From Arsenophonus sp031446125 (GTDB lineage: Bacteria; Pseudomonadota; Gammaproteobacteria; Enterobacterales; Enterobacteriaceae), in contig CP132909.1 of NCBI GenBank assembly GCA_031446125.1, positions 434,001-498,000 on the forward strand: 64,000 bases of DNA, written 5' to 3'. Of the stretch, positions 29,298 through 40,088 are shown piece by piece. Each line of letters begins with the position of its first letter. Within the stretch, counting starts at the first letter, position 1. Made by a program: the position numbers and the translations under genes. Below the pieces are notes generated by a model. That model had not been told where the DNA came from. It did not search any database and saw nothing but the letters and a program-made list of their open reading frames with translations.

Positions 29298-30761
29298 TTA
29301 AACACTGTATCGCAAATGTGTATTTGCTAAATGATGTGCTATTTTAGCAATATTTCCCGCTCCTTGTATAATTATCAAATCATTATCTTCTATAATCGAT
29401 GCCAGTGTTTTATTTATTTGAGCATGTTCAGCAATAAAAATTGGATTTAATTTACCTCGATTGCGAATCGTTTGACATAATGATTTACTATCCTTACCAG
29501 AGATAGGTTCTTCACCTGCTGAATATACATCTAACATTAATAAAACATCTACTTGTTCTAAAATATCAGCAAAATCATTATATAAATCACGTGTACGGGT
29601 ATATCTATGTGGTTGAAAAACCATTACAACACGCTTATTACTCCAACCTTCTCTAATTGCTTTAATAGTAGCACCAACTTCCGTTGGATGATGACCATAA
29701 TCATCTACCAACATAACACTACAATTTTTTCCATTAATATTCATTAAAGAGAATTGACCCAAAAGATCAAAACGTCGACCAATTCCTGTAAATTTTTCTA
29801 ATGCATACAAAATATCATTATCATCGATGCCTTCTTCTATTGCTACTGCAATAGCTGCAGTAGCATTCAGTGCATTATGACGACCAGGTGCATTTAATAT
29901 ACATATCAAATCATTTTTGTTTCTTCTAGAAATTGTAAAAAAACTTTGATTAGCAATTTGTTTATAAGAACTAATACATACATCTGCATCATCACTAAAA
30001 CCATAAGTTGTAATACAACAACTTATTTTTGGAATTAAAGAACGGATAACAGGATCATCAATACATAATACTGCACGACCATAGAATGGCAAATTATCTA
30101 AAAAATTCATAAAAGTCTTCTTTAATTTTTTAAAATTTCCACCATAGTGTTCCATATGATCAGCTTCAATGTTTGTTATAACAGCAACTAATGGTTTTAA
30201 ATACACAAAAGATCCATCACTTTCATCAGCTTCTACAATTAAATAACGACTATTACCTAACCGTGCATAAAGCCCAGATGCTTTTAACAAACCACCATTA
30301 ATAAAAGTTGGATCCATACCTGCTTGTGTATAAATACTAGCAATAATAGCTGTAGTTGTTGTTTTTCCATGGGTACCTGTAATAGCAATACCATAACGAA
30401 AACGCATTAACTCGGCTAACATTTCAGCACGTCTAATAACAGGAATACGTGCTGCCCGTGCCGCAACAATTTCTGGATTATCTGAAGATATTGCCGCAGA
30501 CACCACTACAACAGATGCATTTATAATATTTTCTGGACGATGATTAAAAAATATTTTTACACCACATTGAATTAATTGTTGAGTTACTTCATTAGGCAAT
30601 AAATCAGAACCACTGATTTTATAACCTTCATGAGATAATACTACAGCAATACCACCCATTCCAGAACCACCAATACCAACAAAATGAATATGCTTAACAC
30701 AACGCATTTCTGGAATTATTTCTCTTAATTTAATTATTTTTTTTACATTTACTGTAACCAT
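29298..30761 (-). CDS. murC: UDP-N-acetylmuramate--L-alanine ligase
   Basis: MurC adds L-Ala to UDP-MurNAc, the first stem-peptide residue. The 487-residue protein (E. coli 491) has the N-terminal HFVGIGGSGMGGIA Rossmann motif near residues 25-38, the P-loop ITGTHGKTTTTA near 127-138, and the Mur ligase motifs EADESDGSF and NIEADHMEHYGG. It has the C-terminal DDYGHHPTEV and QPHRYTRT. Thirty-nine bases separate it from murG. Confidence 0.97.
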   Translation of the reverse strand: MVTVNVKKIIKLREIIPEMRCVKHIHFVGIGGSGMGGIAVVLSHEGYKISGSDLLPNEVTQQLIQCGVKIFFNHRPENIINASVVVVSAAISSDNPEIVAARAARIPVIRRAEMLAELMRFRYGIAITGTHGKTTTTAIIASIYTQAGMDPTFINGGLLKASGLYARLGNSRYLIVEADESDGSFVYLKPLVAVITNIEADHMEHYGGNFKKLKKTFMNFLDNLPFYGRAVLCIDDPVIRSLIPKISCCITTYGFSDDADVCISSYKQIANQSFFTISRRNKNDLICILNAPGRHNALNATAAIAVAIEEGIDDNDILYALEKFTGIGRRFDLLGQFSLMNINGKNCSVMLVDDYGHHPTEVGATIKAIREGWSNKRVVMVFQPHRYTRTRDLYNDFADILEQVDVLLMLDVYSAGEEPISGKDSKSLCQTIRNRGKLNPIFIAEHAQINKTLASIIEDNDLIIIQGAGNIAKIAHHLANTHLRYSV

Positions 30762-30800
30762 TTTTATTTCTATCTTTTATTTTCTTTAATAAAAAAAGTT

Positions 30801-31868
30801 TTATTTAACAATATTCATCAAAGTTGCTGCTACAAGTTGAGTTGAATTTCTAATTGATGCAATACGGGCCTTTTTAGACATTTCTAATAAATCTATACGA
30901 TCCCATTTATTAAATAATTTTAACAAAAAATCTGTTGAAAAATGCGATTGCTCAATGATTTTTGCTGCTTTTACTTTTTCTAATATGGCAGCATTCCAAT
31001 ATTGTTGTCGATCTTTATGTTGAAACGGAACAAAAATAGCAGCTAAACCAATAACAGAAATTTCACTTACTGTTAAAGCTCCAGCTCGACAAATAATAAT
31101 ATCAGCCCAAGCATAAGCTTCAGAGATATTGTCAATAAATTCTGTAACTTTATAAATAACATTTTTGCCACATAGTCTTTTATATAAAGATTTTGTAAAT
31201 TCTTGATTATTTTTGCCAGTTTGATGAAAAATAATGATCTTTTTCTTTAATTTTACTGCCATTTTTGGTAATACTCGATTAAAAATATTTGCTCCTTGAC
31301 TGCCTCCTATTACTAATATTTGAATAGCATCATTGCGATTCATAAAACGTTTTTCAGGATTAGATAAACCTAATATATCTTCACGAATTGGATTACCTAC
31401 TACCATTGCATTAGGAAAAGCCCCAGGAAACGCTTGTAAAGTACATTTTGCAATTTTTGCTAAACACCTATTAGTCAATCCTGCTACAGCATTTTGTTCA
31501 TGCAATACAATTGGAATATTAGATAGCCAAGCAGCAATAATTCCTGGAAAAGAAATATATCCTCCCATCCCTAAAACAATATCAGGTTGATAATTTTTTA
31601 TAATAAGTTTTGCTTGTTTTATTGCTTGAATAATCTTAAAAAATGCAAAAAAAAATGCTAAAAAACTTTTACCACGTAAACTTGAAATTTTTATAAATTT
31701 AATATTAATTCCGTGCTTAGGAACTAAATCAGCTTCCATTCTATTAGCACTACCTAACCAACAAACATCCCAACCATGTACTTTTAAATATTGAGCTACA
31801 GTTAATCCAGGAAAAATATGCCCCCCAGTACCACCTGCCATTAACATAAGACGTTTTGATTTTTTCAT
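30801..31868 (-). CDS. murG: UDP-GlcNAc:lipid I GlcNAc transferase
   Basis: MurG converts lipid I to lipid II at the inner membrane. The 355-residue GT28 enzyme, the same length as in E. coli, has the N-terminal GGTGGHIFPGL loop (residues about 13-23), VLGMGGYISFPG near 99-110, HEQNAVAGLTN near 124-134, VIGGSQGANIFN near 186-197 and ADIIICRAGALTVSEI near 256-271. Its start overlaps the ftsW stop by four bases (ATGA), which implies translational coupling. Confidence 0.97.
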   Translation of the reverse strand: MKKSKRLMLMAGGTGGHIFPGLTVAQYLKVHGWDVCWLGSANRMEADLVPKHGINIKFIKISSLRGKSFLAFFFAFFKIIQAIKQAKLIIKNYQPDIVLGMGGYISFPGIIAAWLSNIPIVLHEQNAVAGLTNRCLAKIAKCTLQAFPGAFPNAMVVGNPIREDILGLSNPEKRFMNRNDAIQILVIGGSQGANIFNRVLPKMAVKLKKKIIIFHQTGKNNQEFTKSLYKRLCGKNVIYKVTEFIDNISEAYAWADIIICRAGALTVSEISVIGLAAIFVPFQHKDRQQYWNAAILEKVKAAKIIEQSHFSTDFLLKLFNKWDRIDLLEMSKKARIASIRNSTQLVAATLMNIVK

Positions 31869-33055
31869 TTATCTCTCCTTATAAAAGCTTGTATTTTTTG
31901 AATACGTATTTCAAAATCAATACGTAACAAAATAGAAATAGCAATTATCATAATTGATAAACTAGAACCACCATAACTAATTAATGGCAATGTTAATCCT
32001 TTAGTTGGTAAAATTCCTATAGCGGCTCCGATATTTAACAATACTTGACAAGTAAACCATATACTAATACAACATGCTAAATAACCTGAAAAAAATTGAT
32101 CCATATCTAAAGCTAATTTTCCAATTTTCATCCCACGAAAAGCTATAAAAAATAGCATTAACAAGACTAAAATTGCACCAATGTAACCCAATTCTTCAGC
32201 TAAAATAGAAAAAATAAAATCAGTATGTGCTTCAGGTAAATATTCTAGTTTTTGGATAGAATTACCTAAACCCTCTCCCCAGAATTTACCGCGTCCAAAT
32301 GCCATTAAAGATTGTGTTAATTGATATCCAGTATTAAAAGGATCTGCCCATGGATTAAGAAAAGAAGTCATTCTACGAAACCGATAAGGCTCAAAATAAA
32401 CTAAAGAAAAAACACTTAAAGTACAAATAATAATACTTATAAGAAAAGGTATTAATTTAACACCCGCTATAAATAGCAATGCTAATGTTGTAACAACTAA
32501 TATAATTATTGTGCCTAAATCAGGTTCTGATAATAACAAAATTGCCATTAAAATTAAAATACAAATCGGCTTTATAAATCCCAAAAAATTAGATTTTACC
32601 TCATCGATTTTTCTTACTAAATAACTAGATATATAACAAAATAATGCTAATTTAGAAAATTCAGAAGGTTGTATATTTATAATACCAATATTAATCCACC
32701 GTGAAGCTCCATTAAATGAACTTCCAACAATTATTACTACTAATAAAAATAATATTGAAATTATTAAAAATAAAAAATTATATTTCTCCCACCATGTCAT
32801 AGAAATATTTAATACTAAAAAAGCTAAAACAAATGATAAGATCAAATAAATAATATTTCGTTTAGCAAAGAAAAAAGGATCTTGCACCAAACGTTCACCA
32901 ATAGAGACAGAAGCTGATGTCACCATAACAAAACCAATAATACTTAAAATTAATGTTAACCAAACTAAAGTACGATCATAAAGAAGTGTATCAATAATAT
33001 TCTTGCCAGATGAATTTGTAAAAATTTTTGATTTTTTAAAATTAAAAATTAACAT
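31865..33055 (-). CDS. ftsW: Septal peptidoglycan glycosyltransferase FtsW
   Basis: FtsW is the SEDS-family glycan polymerase of the septum and works with FtsI. The 396-residue protein (E. coli 414) has about ten membrane segments. The SEDS signatures are visible as GASRWINIGIINIQPSEFSKLAL near residues 116-138, SEPDLGT near 177-183, the large periplasmic loop with GYQLTQSLMAFGRGKFWGEGLG, and LPEAHTDFIFSILAEELG. It overlaps murD by seven bases and murG by four. Confidence 0.96.
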   Translation of the reverse strand: MLIFNFKKSKIFTNSSGKNIIDTLLYDRTLVWLTLILSIIGFVMVTSASVSIGERLVQDPFFFAKRNIIYLILSFVLAFLVLNISMTWWEKYNFLFLIISILFLLVVIIVGSSFNGASRWINIGIINIQPSEFSKLALFCYISSYLVRKIDEVKSNFLGFIKPICILILMAILLLSEPDLGTIIILVVTTLALLFIAGVKLIPFLISIIICTLSVFSLVYFEPYRFRRMTSFLNPWADPFNTGYQLTQSLMAFGRGKFWGEGLGNSIQKLEYLPEAHTDFIFSILAEELGYIGAILVLLMLFFIAFRGMKIGKLALDMDQFFSGYLACCISIWFTCQVLLNIGAAIGILPTKGLTLPLISYGGSSLSIMIIAISILLRIDFEIRIQKIQAFIRRDK

Positions 33056-34362
33056 TTGTGTAATTTTTTTACTAATTTAATAAATGTTTCACCCCTTTGC
33101 TCAAAATTATTAAATTGATCAAAACTTGCACAAGCTGGTGATAACAAGACAACATCACCAGATTTAACTTTTTTGATAATAACGCGTAAACATTGCTCTA
33201 TTGTATCTAAAAATAAACTATCTTCTTTTAATTTAGCTAATCTATTTCCATCATAACCAAAACAAAATAATTGAATATTTCTGTCTACAATGTAAGATTT
33301 TAATTGTGAAAAATCTGCTGATTTTCCTTGTCCACCTAATAACAAATATAATTTACCTGCTATTTTTAAACTTTTTAAAGCTGCTTTTGTACTATTTATA
33401 TTGGTTGCTTTAGAATCATTAATATATTTAATTCCTTTATGCTCATGTATTAATTGAAATCTATGAGGCAATCCTTCATATTGAGTTAGTGCTATTAAAC
33501 TTGATATACGTGGGATTCGCATTGCATCAGATAAAGCTAATGCAGCCAAAACATTTAAATAATTATGTTGTCCAATTAAACGTATTTTTTTTATATCTAT
33601 AATAGGTACACCTTTTATCTCTAATTTTTTTGTAAAAGTGTTCAATTTATAAGTTCCAGAATTAATACCAAAACTTAAAAAAGATACATTAGAAAAATCT
33701 GAAGGCCAAGTTTTTGGATCTTGTTTATTAATAATAGTAAGTTTAGCATTATTATAAATTCGTAACTTAACTGCACAATATTCTGTAAATCCTCCTGGAT
33801 AACGATCTATATGATCTTCAGTTACATTCAATATGGTTGCTGCCATTGGTTTTAAACTGAATGTTGTTTCAAGCTGAAAACTAGAAAGTTCTAATACATA
33901 AAAATCATATTCCTTATTTAATAATGTTAAAACCGGAATACCAATATTGCCACCAAAACCTACTCTGAAATTGGCAACTTTTGCCATCTCAGTAACTAAT
34001 GTTGCAACAGTACTTTTTCCATTAGAACCAGTTATGCAAATTAACGGCTTATTTATCTCTCGACAAAAGATCTCAATATCACTAATAATTTCAATATTTC
34101 TAGAAGCTGCTATTTGTAATTCTGTTGTATAAATAGAAACACCAGGGCTCACAACAATCAAATCAGCATTCATCAACCATTTTTTATTAAAACCACCAGT
34201 ATGTAGCATTATTTTTTTAGATAAATTTTCTTTATATGGCGGAATTATTCGTGTATCTATTACACGTGGTATGATTTTACGAGAAAGAAAAAAGTTAATA
34301 CAAGACAAACCTGTTTTACCTAGACCTACAATAACAATTTTCATACCATAATAATTTACCAT
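33049..34362 (-). CDS. murD: UDP-MurNAc-L-alanine--D-glutamate ligase
   Basis: MurD adds D-Glu, supplied by MurI (also in this window). I chose the ATG beginning MVNYYGMKIVIVGLG, two bases after the mraY stop, because it aligns with the E. coli start. A longer frame exists but would run 58 bases into mraY. The 437-residue protein has GLGKTGLSC near residues 13-21, the P-loop ITGSNGKSTVATL near 111-123, LELSSFQLETT, NVTEDHIDRYPGG and the C-terminal LLGGQGKSADFS. Confidence 0.96.
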   Translation of the reverse strand: MVNYYGMKIVIVGLGKTGLSCINFFLSRKIIPRVIDTRIIPPYKENLSKKIMLHTGGFNKKWLMNADLIVVSPGVSIYTTELQIAASRNIEIISDIEIFCREINKPLICITGSNGKSTVATLVTEMAKVANFRVGFGGNIGIPVLTLLNKEYDFYVLELSSFQLETTFSLKPMAATILNVTEDHIDRYPGGFTEYCAVKLRIYNNAKLTIINKQDPKTWPSDFSNVSFLSFGINSGTYKLNTFTKKLEIKGVPIIDIKKIRLIGQHNYLNVLAALALSDAMRIPRISSLIALTQYEGLPHRFQLIHEHKGIKYINDSKATNINSTKAALKSLKIAGKLYLLLGGQGKSADFSQLKSYIVDRNIQLFCFGYDGNRLAKLKEDSLFLDTIEQCLRVIIKKVKSGDVVLLSPACASFDQFNNFEQRGETFIKLVKKLHKC

Positions 34363-34364
34363 AA

Positions 34365-35447
34365 TTAACGCACCTTTAGAGTTAGTAATCCAATTAATAC
34401 TAATATCAATGATATAATCCAAAAACGTACAATCACTCTAGGTTCGGGCCATCCCTTTAATTCATAATGATGATGAATAGGTGCCATACGAAAAATACGT
34501 TGACCACAAATTTTAAATGAGACAACTTGTAAAATTACCGATAAAGTTTCAATAACAAAAATACCACCCATAATCAACAACAAAAATTCCTGTCTGATTA
34601 AAACTGCAATGGTCCCTAATGCTCCACCTAATGCTAATGAGCCAACATCACCCATAAAAACTTGTGCTGGATAAGTATTAAACCATAAAAATCCTAAACC
34701 AGCTCCTACAATTGCAGAACAAACAATAACTAATTCAGCAGCATAATTAATATAAGGAATGCTTAAATAATTAGAAAAATTAACATTACCTGTTGCCCAA
34801 GCTACTAAAGCAAAACCAACAGAAATAAAAACTGTTGGCATAATAGCTAATCCATCTAATCCATCAGTTAGATTAACTGCATTACTGGTTCCTACAATAA
34901 CAAAATATGTTAATATAATATAAAAAAAACCAAGTTGAGGCATCAGATCTTTTAAAAACGGTACAACAAATACAGTTACCGAAGTATTATTTCCGGTAAT
35001 ATACAACATAAATGCTATACTTAAAGATAATATTGATTGCCAAAAATATTTCCAACGCGCAATTAAACCTTTGGAATCTTTAGAAATAATTTTTTTGTAA
35101 TCATCTATAAAACCAATAATACCATAGCCTAATAAAACAAATAATACATACCAAACATAAGGGTTACTTAATCTTGCCCATAAAAGTATTGAAACTAAAA
35201 TAGAAAACAAAATTAATATACCTCCCATTGTAGGAGTGCCATGTTTACTAAAATGTGATTTTGGTCCTTCATTACGTACAATTTGACTTATTTGTAATTT
35301 TTTTAGATAAGTAATCAAATAATCTCCCATACAGAGTGAAATACACAATGAAGTTAATAAACTGGTAATAGCTCGAAATGTTAAATAAGAAAAAAGATGA
35401 AATCCAGAAAAATATTGAACTAAATATTTAGCTAAAAAAACTAACAC
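34365..35447 (-). CDS. mraY: Phospho-MurNAc-pentapeptide transferase
   Basis: MraY moves phospho-MurNAc-pentapeptide to undecaprenyl phosphate to form lipid I. The 360-residue integral membrane protein, the same length as in E. coli, has about ten membrane segments. It has the catalytic-loop motifs GTPTMGGILI near residues 70-79, FIDDYKKI (Asp-Asp) near 113-120, NAVNLTDGLDGLAI near 187-200, FNTYPAQVFMGDVGSLALGG near 258-277 and MAPIHHHYELKGW near 320-332. It overlaps murF by seven bases. Confidence 0.98.
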   Translation of the reverse strand: MLVFLAKYLVQYFSGFHLFSYLTFRAITSLLTSLCISLCMGDYLITYLKKLQISQIVRNEGPKSHFSKHGTPTMGGILILFSILVSILLWARLSNPYVWYVLFVLLGYGIIGFIDDYKKIISKDSKGLIARWKYFWQSILSLSIAFMLYITGNNTSVTVFVVPFLKDLMPQLGFFYIILTYFVIVGTSNAVNLTDGLDGLAIMPTVFISVGFALVAWATGNVNFSNYLSIPYINYAAELVIVCSAIVGAGLGFLWFNTYPAQVFMGDVGSLALGGALGTIAVLIRQEFLLLIMGGIFVIETLSVILQVVSFKICGQRIFRMAPIHHHYELKGWPEPRVIVRFWIISLILVLIGLLTLKVR

Positions 35448-36823
35448 AAAAAGTGCTCCTTTAGAGAATTTACAATTTCTTCCATCCCTGTATTACGTGA
35501 ACCCTTAACCAAAACGGAGACGATATCATGTTTTTTTATTAAAAAAATGAGTCTTTTCATTAATTTTTCTTTAGAAGTGAAATGTTCTCCAAAAAAACTT
35601 TTTTGGCTAATCAGTATACTTTTGTATCCAAAACTTAAAACTATATTAATTTTCATATTACAAATAGCTATACCAACTTTTTCATGATAAAGCTTACTCT
35701 CATCTCCTAATTCATTCATATCACCAATAACTAAAATGCGATACTCCGGCATTTGAGATAAAACATCAGCAGCAGCAATCATGGAACCTATATTAGCATT
35801 ATAAGTATCATCTAAAATTACTTTTCCTGGTTTTAAAAAAATTGGATATAATCGACCAAATATAGATTTAACAGAAGATAATCCAATATTGATATTATCA
35901 AGTGTTGCACCAACAGACATTGCTAATGCAGTAGCAGCTACTGCATTAGCAATGTTATGTTTACCTGGTAATGGTAAACATATTGGTATCAAACCTTTAG
36001 GAGTATGTAATTCAAATTTTGTATTAATAAAATCTATAGCAATATTTTTTGCATAAAAATCAGCGTTTTCTTTTTTAATGACAGAAAAAAAATAAATAGT
36101 TTGTTTATTATTGCAATAATGTTGCCAATTTTTCCAATCATGGCTAGATAAATTCATAACAGCTGTGCCATTTCTTTTTAAGCCTTTAAAAATTTCTCCT
36201 TTAGCTTTAGCAATATTTTCTAATGAACCAAACCCTTCTAGATGTGAACCAAATAAATTATTAATTAATACACTGTCTGGTTTAACAATATTAGCAATAT
36301 ATTCAATTTCACCAATATGATTGGCACCTATTTCAATCACTAAATACTGATGTTTTCTAGTTAATTGAAATAATGTCAAAGCGACACCAATAAAATTATT
36401 ATAATTACCGGGAGTAAAAAGTGTTATCCCACATTGAGATAAAATATTCGCTACCATCTCCTTAACTGAAGTTTTACCAGAAGAACCCGTTATGGCAATT
36501 ACTTTAGCTATACTTTTTGATCGAAACCAAGCTGCTAATATCCCCATTGCTAGATATGTATCTTTAACAACCACTTGTGGACAGGAAACTATTAATGGAC
36601 GATTGACTAATAATGCCACTACACCCTTTTTTTTAATATTTTTTACAAAATCATGACCATCATAACGTATACCTTTTAATGCAATAAATAAAGAATTCAA
36701 AGAACAGGTACGACTATCAGTTGTTATTGAATTACAAAAAAAATTATCTGCTTCATGATCATGAATATGGTATAAAATGCCTTCTGTAAGAATAGCGATT
36801 TTTTTTAATGAAATAGAGATCAT
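35441..36823 (-). CDS. murF: UDP-MurNAc-tripeptide--D-Ala-D-Ala ligase
   Basis: MurF adds the D-Ala-D-Ala made by DdlB, completing the pentapeptide. The 460-residue protein has the P-loop ITGSSGKTSVKEM near residues 109-121, IEIGANHIGEI near 161-171, NAHLEGFG-like SHLEGFGSLENIAKAKGEI, LPGKHNIANAVAA and DDTYNANIGSM. Four bases separate it from murE, and it overlaps mraY by seven. Confidence 0.97.
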   Translation of the reverse strand: MISISLKKIAILTEGILYHIHDHEADNFFCNSITTDSRTCSLNSLFIALKGIRYDGHDFVKNIKKKGVVALLVNRPLIVSCPQVVVKDTYLAMGILAAWFRSKSIAKVIAITGSSGKTSVKEMVANILSQCGITLFTPGNYNNFIGVALTLFQLTRKHQYLVIEIGANHIGEIEYIANIVKPDSVLINNLFGSHLEGFGSLENIAKAKGEIFKGLKRNGTAVMNLSSHDWKNWQHYCNNKQTIYFFSVIKKENADFYAKNIAIDFINTKFELHTPKGLIPICLPLPGKHNIANAVAATALAMSVGATLDNINIGLSSVKSIFGRLYPIFLKPGKVILDDTYNANIGSMIAAADVLSQMPEYRILVIGDMNELGDESKLYHEKVGIAICNMKINIVLSFGYKSILISQKSFFGEHFTSKEKLMKRLIFLIKKHDIVSVLVKGSRNTGMEEIVNSLKEHFLC

Positions 36824-36827
36824 TGAG

Positions 36828-38318
36828 TTAAATTACTCCTAATAATCGTGATACAGTTAAACGATCAGAATACCGTATACGACTGTCACCAATAATTTGA
36901 TAATCTTCATGACCTTTACCTGCAATTAATATTACATCATTAATACTGGCCTGCATAATTACACTAGTGATAGCTTCTAATCTACCTACAATCTTTTTAA
37001 CCCGTCGTGTATTATTGAAACCAAGAAAGATATCATTTATAATGGCTTTTGATGCTTCAGTACGTGGATTATCATCTGTTAATACTACAAAATCAGCATA
37101 TTTTTCAGCTATGCTTCCCATTAATGCACGCTTACTTTTATCACGATCACCACCACACCCAAATACACACCACAACATACCAGTGCAATGTACACGAACG
37201 CAAATTAATGCTTTTTTTAACGCATCAGGTGTATGGGCATAATCTACAATAACAATTGGATGTTTTTCTGATTTAAAAACCTCCATGCGACCATAAATTG
37301 GTTGCAAAAAAATTAAAGATTTCATAATCATATATAATGGATAACCTAACATTAATAATGTTGCTATAGCCAACATTATATTATTAACGTTAAAAATTCC
37401 AATTAATGGACTTTTTAATATATGTTTTCCCCAAATTGAATTAAAGTAGATAATAGTTCCATTGTTATGATAATGCACTCTCTCTACTGATAACCAAGCT
37501 CCCCTCCAATCTTTAGGTATTCTATTCTTTATTGAAACTGCACATGCTCTAGGAAGTTTTTTTAACCATCTCAAACCAATATCATCATCTATATTAATAA
37601 CTTGTTTATCAGATTGATGAGTAGAGAATAATAACCATTTTGCTTTCTCATAATTTTTCATATTACCATGGTAATCAAGATGATCATGACTTAAATTACT
37701 AAACAATGTAGCTTTAAATGGAATAGAAGCAACGCGACTCTGTACTAAAGCATGAGATGATACTTCCATTGCAACAAAAGTAGCTTTTTTATCAACTAAT
37801 AATTGCAAATCAGATTGTACATCAATTGCTGAACCTGTCGTATGATTTTTTGGTACAATTTGATTTAAGATTCCATTACCAATCGTACCCATAACTGCAC
37901 TAATTTCACCTAATCCTTGAGCTAATTGTGCTATTAAGTGACTAATAGTTGTTTTCCCATTTGTGCCAGTTATACCAACTAATTGAAGTTTTCTTGCTGG
38001 ATAATCATAAAATTTTCCAGCTAAAAGTGATAAGTAATTCTTCAAATCACGAATATAAATTATTGGAACATTATTTATATATTGGATAATTTCAGATTTT
38101 TTATTTTTTTCTGTTTCAGCAATAATTACAGATGCACCTTTTTCTATTGCCTGAGAAATATATTTTCTTCCATCAATTTTATGTCCCTTAACAGCCAAAA
38201 ACAAATATCCAGTTTTTACTGTACGACTATCAAGAGTTATTCCTTTTAATATTTTATTTGGCACTTTAAAACTAAGTGGAGAAAATAAATCTTGTAAGTT
38301 ACGATTTATTACTTTCAT
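36828..38318 (-). CDS. murE: UDP-MurNAc-dipeptide--meso-diaminopimelate ligase
   Basis: MurE adds meso-diaminopimelate to the stem peptide. The 496-residue protein (E. coli 495) has the P-loop ITGTNGKTTISHL near residues 115-127, NLSHDHLDYHG near 208-218, DYAHTPDAL near 352-360, GCGGDRDKSKR and the DNPR motif in LTDDNPRTEA near 411-420, which specifies diaminopimelate over lysine. It overlaps the end of ftsI by 20 bases. Confidence 0.97.
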   Translation of the reverse strand: MKVINRNLQDLFSPLSFKVPNKILKGITLDSRTVKTGYLFLAVKGHKIDGRKYISQAIEKGASVIIAETEKNKKSEIIQYINNVPIIYIRDLKNYLSLLAGKFYDYPARKLQLVGITGTNGKTTISHLIAQLAQGLGEISAVMGTIGNGILNQIVPKNHTTGSAIDVQSDLQLLVDKKATFVAMEVSSHALVQSRVASIPFKATLFSNLSHDHLDYHGNMKNYEKAKWLLFSTHQSDKQVINIDDDIGLRWLKKLPRACAVSIKNRIPKDWRGAWLSVERVHYHNNGTIIYFNSIWGKHILKSPLIGIFNVNNIMLAIATLLMLGYPLYMIMKSLIFLQPIYGRMEVFKSEKHPIVIVDYAHTPDALKKALICVRVHCTGMLWCVFGCGGDRDKSKRALMGSIAEKYADFVVLTDDNPRTEASKAIINDIFLGFNNTRRVKKIVGRLEAITSVIMQASINDVILIAGKGHEDYQIIGDSRIRYSDRLTVSRLLGVI

Positions 38319-40068
38319 CTTTTTTTTTATTGTAAATTATTAATTCATTATTTTCACTGAATGCATCAGGCTTTATATTCATTAAACGTAAAACACTGCT
38401 CATAATACTTCCAAAGACTGGTGCCGAAACTGCACCACCATAATATTTCCCGGCAGTAGGTGTATTAACAATAACAACAAGTGCATATCTTGGATTACTA
38501 GCAGGTGCAACTCCAGCAGCATACGCAATATATTGATTGACATAATGGCCATTATTTCCAACTTTTTTTGTAGTACCTGTTTTAATTGCTATTCTATAAC
38601 CTTTAACTGCAGCTCGAACTCCACCTCCACCAGGTAATGCAACAGTTTCCATCATACGTACTATTGTTTGTATAATTTCTTTAGGAAAAATACGAACACC
38701 TAATGATACCATTGATGGGTCAACTTTTATAATTGATAAAGGACGATAAATACCGAAACTACCAATAGTTGCATAAACACGAGCTAACTGTAATGGTGTT
38801 ACCATTAATCCATATCCAAAAGAAAATGTTGCCCTTTCAAATTCAGACCATCGTATTTTTTTATCAGGAAAAATACCACTATTTTCTCCAACTAAACCTA
38901 AATTAGTTGGTTTCCCCAATCCAAAACGAGAATAAACATCTATCAATTCTTTTATAGGCATTGATAATGCTAACTTTGAAACACCTACATTACTTGATTT
39001 TTGTAGAATACCGGTAATTGATAATTTATCATAACTTGCAACATCTTTAATTACATGACCATTAATCATGTAATTTTTAGTATTTAATATAGTATTTTCT
39101 TTAATAATTCCTTTATTTAAAGCAGATAAAACAACCATTGGCTTAACTGTAGAACCAGGTTCAAATAAATCGGTAATTGCACGATTTCTCATAACTTCGA
39201 TTGGAGTATCAATAATATTATTAGGATTATAAGATGGGCTGTTTGCCATAGCTAATATTTCACCGGTATTAATATCAATCAAAATACCAGTTGCAGACTC
39301 TGCTTGATTTTCTCGTAAACTGCGTGTTAATTCACGATAAATTAAAGATTGCATACGTATATCAATACTTAATACCAAATCATGTGCTACTTTGCTATCA
39401 ATACATGAAATATTTTCTATTACTCGTCCATCACGATCTTTACGTATTTTTTTTTGTCCTGGTAATCCAATTAACAAATTATCAAAGCTTTTTTCAACTC
39501 CTTCAATTCCTTTACCATCAATGTCAGTTATCCCAATTAAATGAGCTGTTACTGAACCAAATGGATAATAACGACGAGATTCTTTTCGCAAATAAACACC
39601 CGTTATTTTTAATTCTTTAATATATTCAGCTACAGATGGATTTACTTGGCGAGCTAAATAAACAAAACGGTTTTTATAATTAAAACGAATTTTATAATTA
39701 ATATATGTAAGTGACAGTTTCAGTTCTTGTGCTAATGCTTTCCAACGTCTATCGTTAATAAAAATATTATTTTCAAGAATTGTTTTTGGATCAACCCAAA
39801 TAGCATATACTGGAACACTGACTGCTAATTGACGACCTTGACGATCTTTAATCATGCTACGTACAGCATTTACTTTATGTACTCTAAGAGAACGCATATT
39901 ACTTTCTCTTACTAGTTCTGCTGGATTAATAATTTGTAAATAAGTAATACGTATAACTAATACAATTAAAATCAACCCCATACTAATATACAATAAAAAA
40001 AATCGCCATTTGACATATCTAACTTTTTTTTTGTATAATCTTTTATATAAGAAATGTAAAGATTTCAT
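38299..40068 (-). CDS. ftsI: Septal D,D-transpeptidase FtsI (PBP3)
   Basis: FtsI cross-links septal peptidoglycan. The 589-residue protein (E. coli 588) has a short cytoplasmic end, one membrane helix (residues about 22-42), a pedestal domain with RGXXXDRNG-like MIKDRQGRQLAVS, and a transpeptidase domain. Its motifs are EPGSTVKPM (nucleophile Ser near 306), SSNVGVSKL near 360-368 and IKTGTTKKVG near 495-504. The C-terminal tail that is processed in E. coli is replaced by a Lys- and Asn-rich end. It follows ftsL after 20 bases. Confidence 0.97.
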   Translation of the reverse strand: MKSLHFLYKRLYKKKVRYVKWRFFLLYISMGLILIVLVIRITYLQIINPAELVRESNMRSLRVHKVNAVRSMIKDRQGRQLAVSVPVYAIWVDPKTILENNIFINDRRWKALAQELKLSLTYINYKIRFNYKNRFVYLARQVNPSVAEYIKELKITGVYLRKESRRYYPFGSVTAHLIGITDIDGKGIEGVEKSFDNLLIGLPGQKKIRKDRDGRVIENISCIDSKVAHDLVLSIDIRMQSLIYRELTRSLRENQAESATGILIDINTGEILAMANSPSYNPNNIIDTPIEVMRNRAITDLFEPGSTVKPMVVLSALNKGIIKENTILNTKNYMINGHVIKDVASYDKLSITGILQKSSNVGVSKLALSMPIKELIDVYSRFGLGKPTNLGLVGENSGIFPDKKIRWSEFERATFSFGYGLMVTPLQLARVYATIGSFGIYRPLSIIKVDPSMVSLGVRIFPKEIIQTIVRMMETVALPGGGGVRAAVKGYRIAIKTGTTKKVGNNGHYVNQYIAYAAGVAPASNPRYALVVIVNTPTAGKYYGGAVSAPVFGSIMSSVLRLMNIKPDAFSENNELIIYNKKKDESNKS

Positions 40069-40088
40069 ATTATATCTTTTTCTAAAGA

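Noticed and set aside
34363..34422. Longer murD reading frame starting inside mraY
   Set aside because: The extra N-terminal residues have no counterpart in the family, and the ATG at 34362 aligns with the known start.
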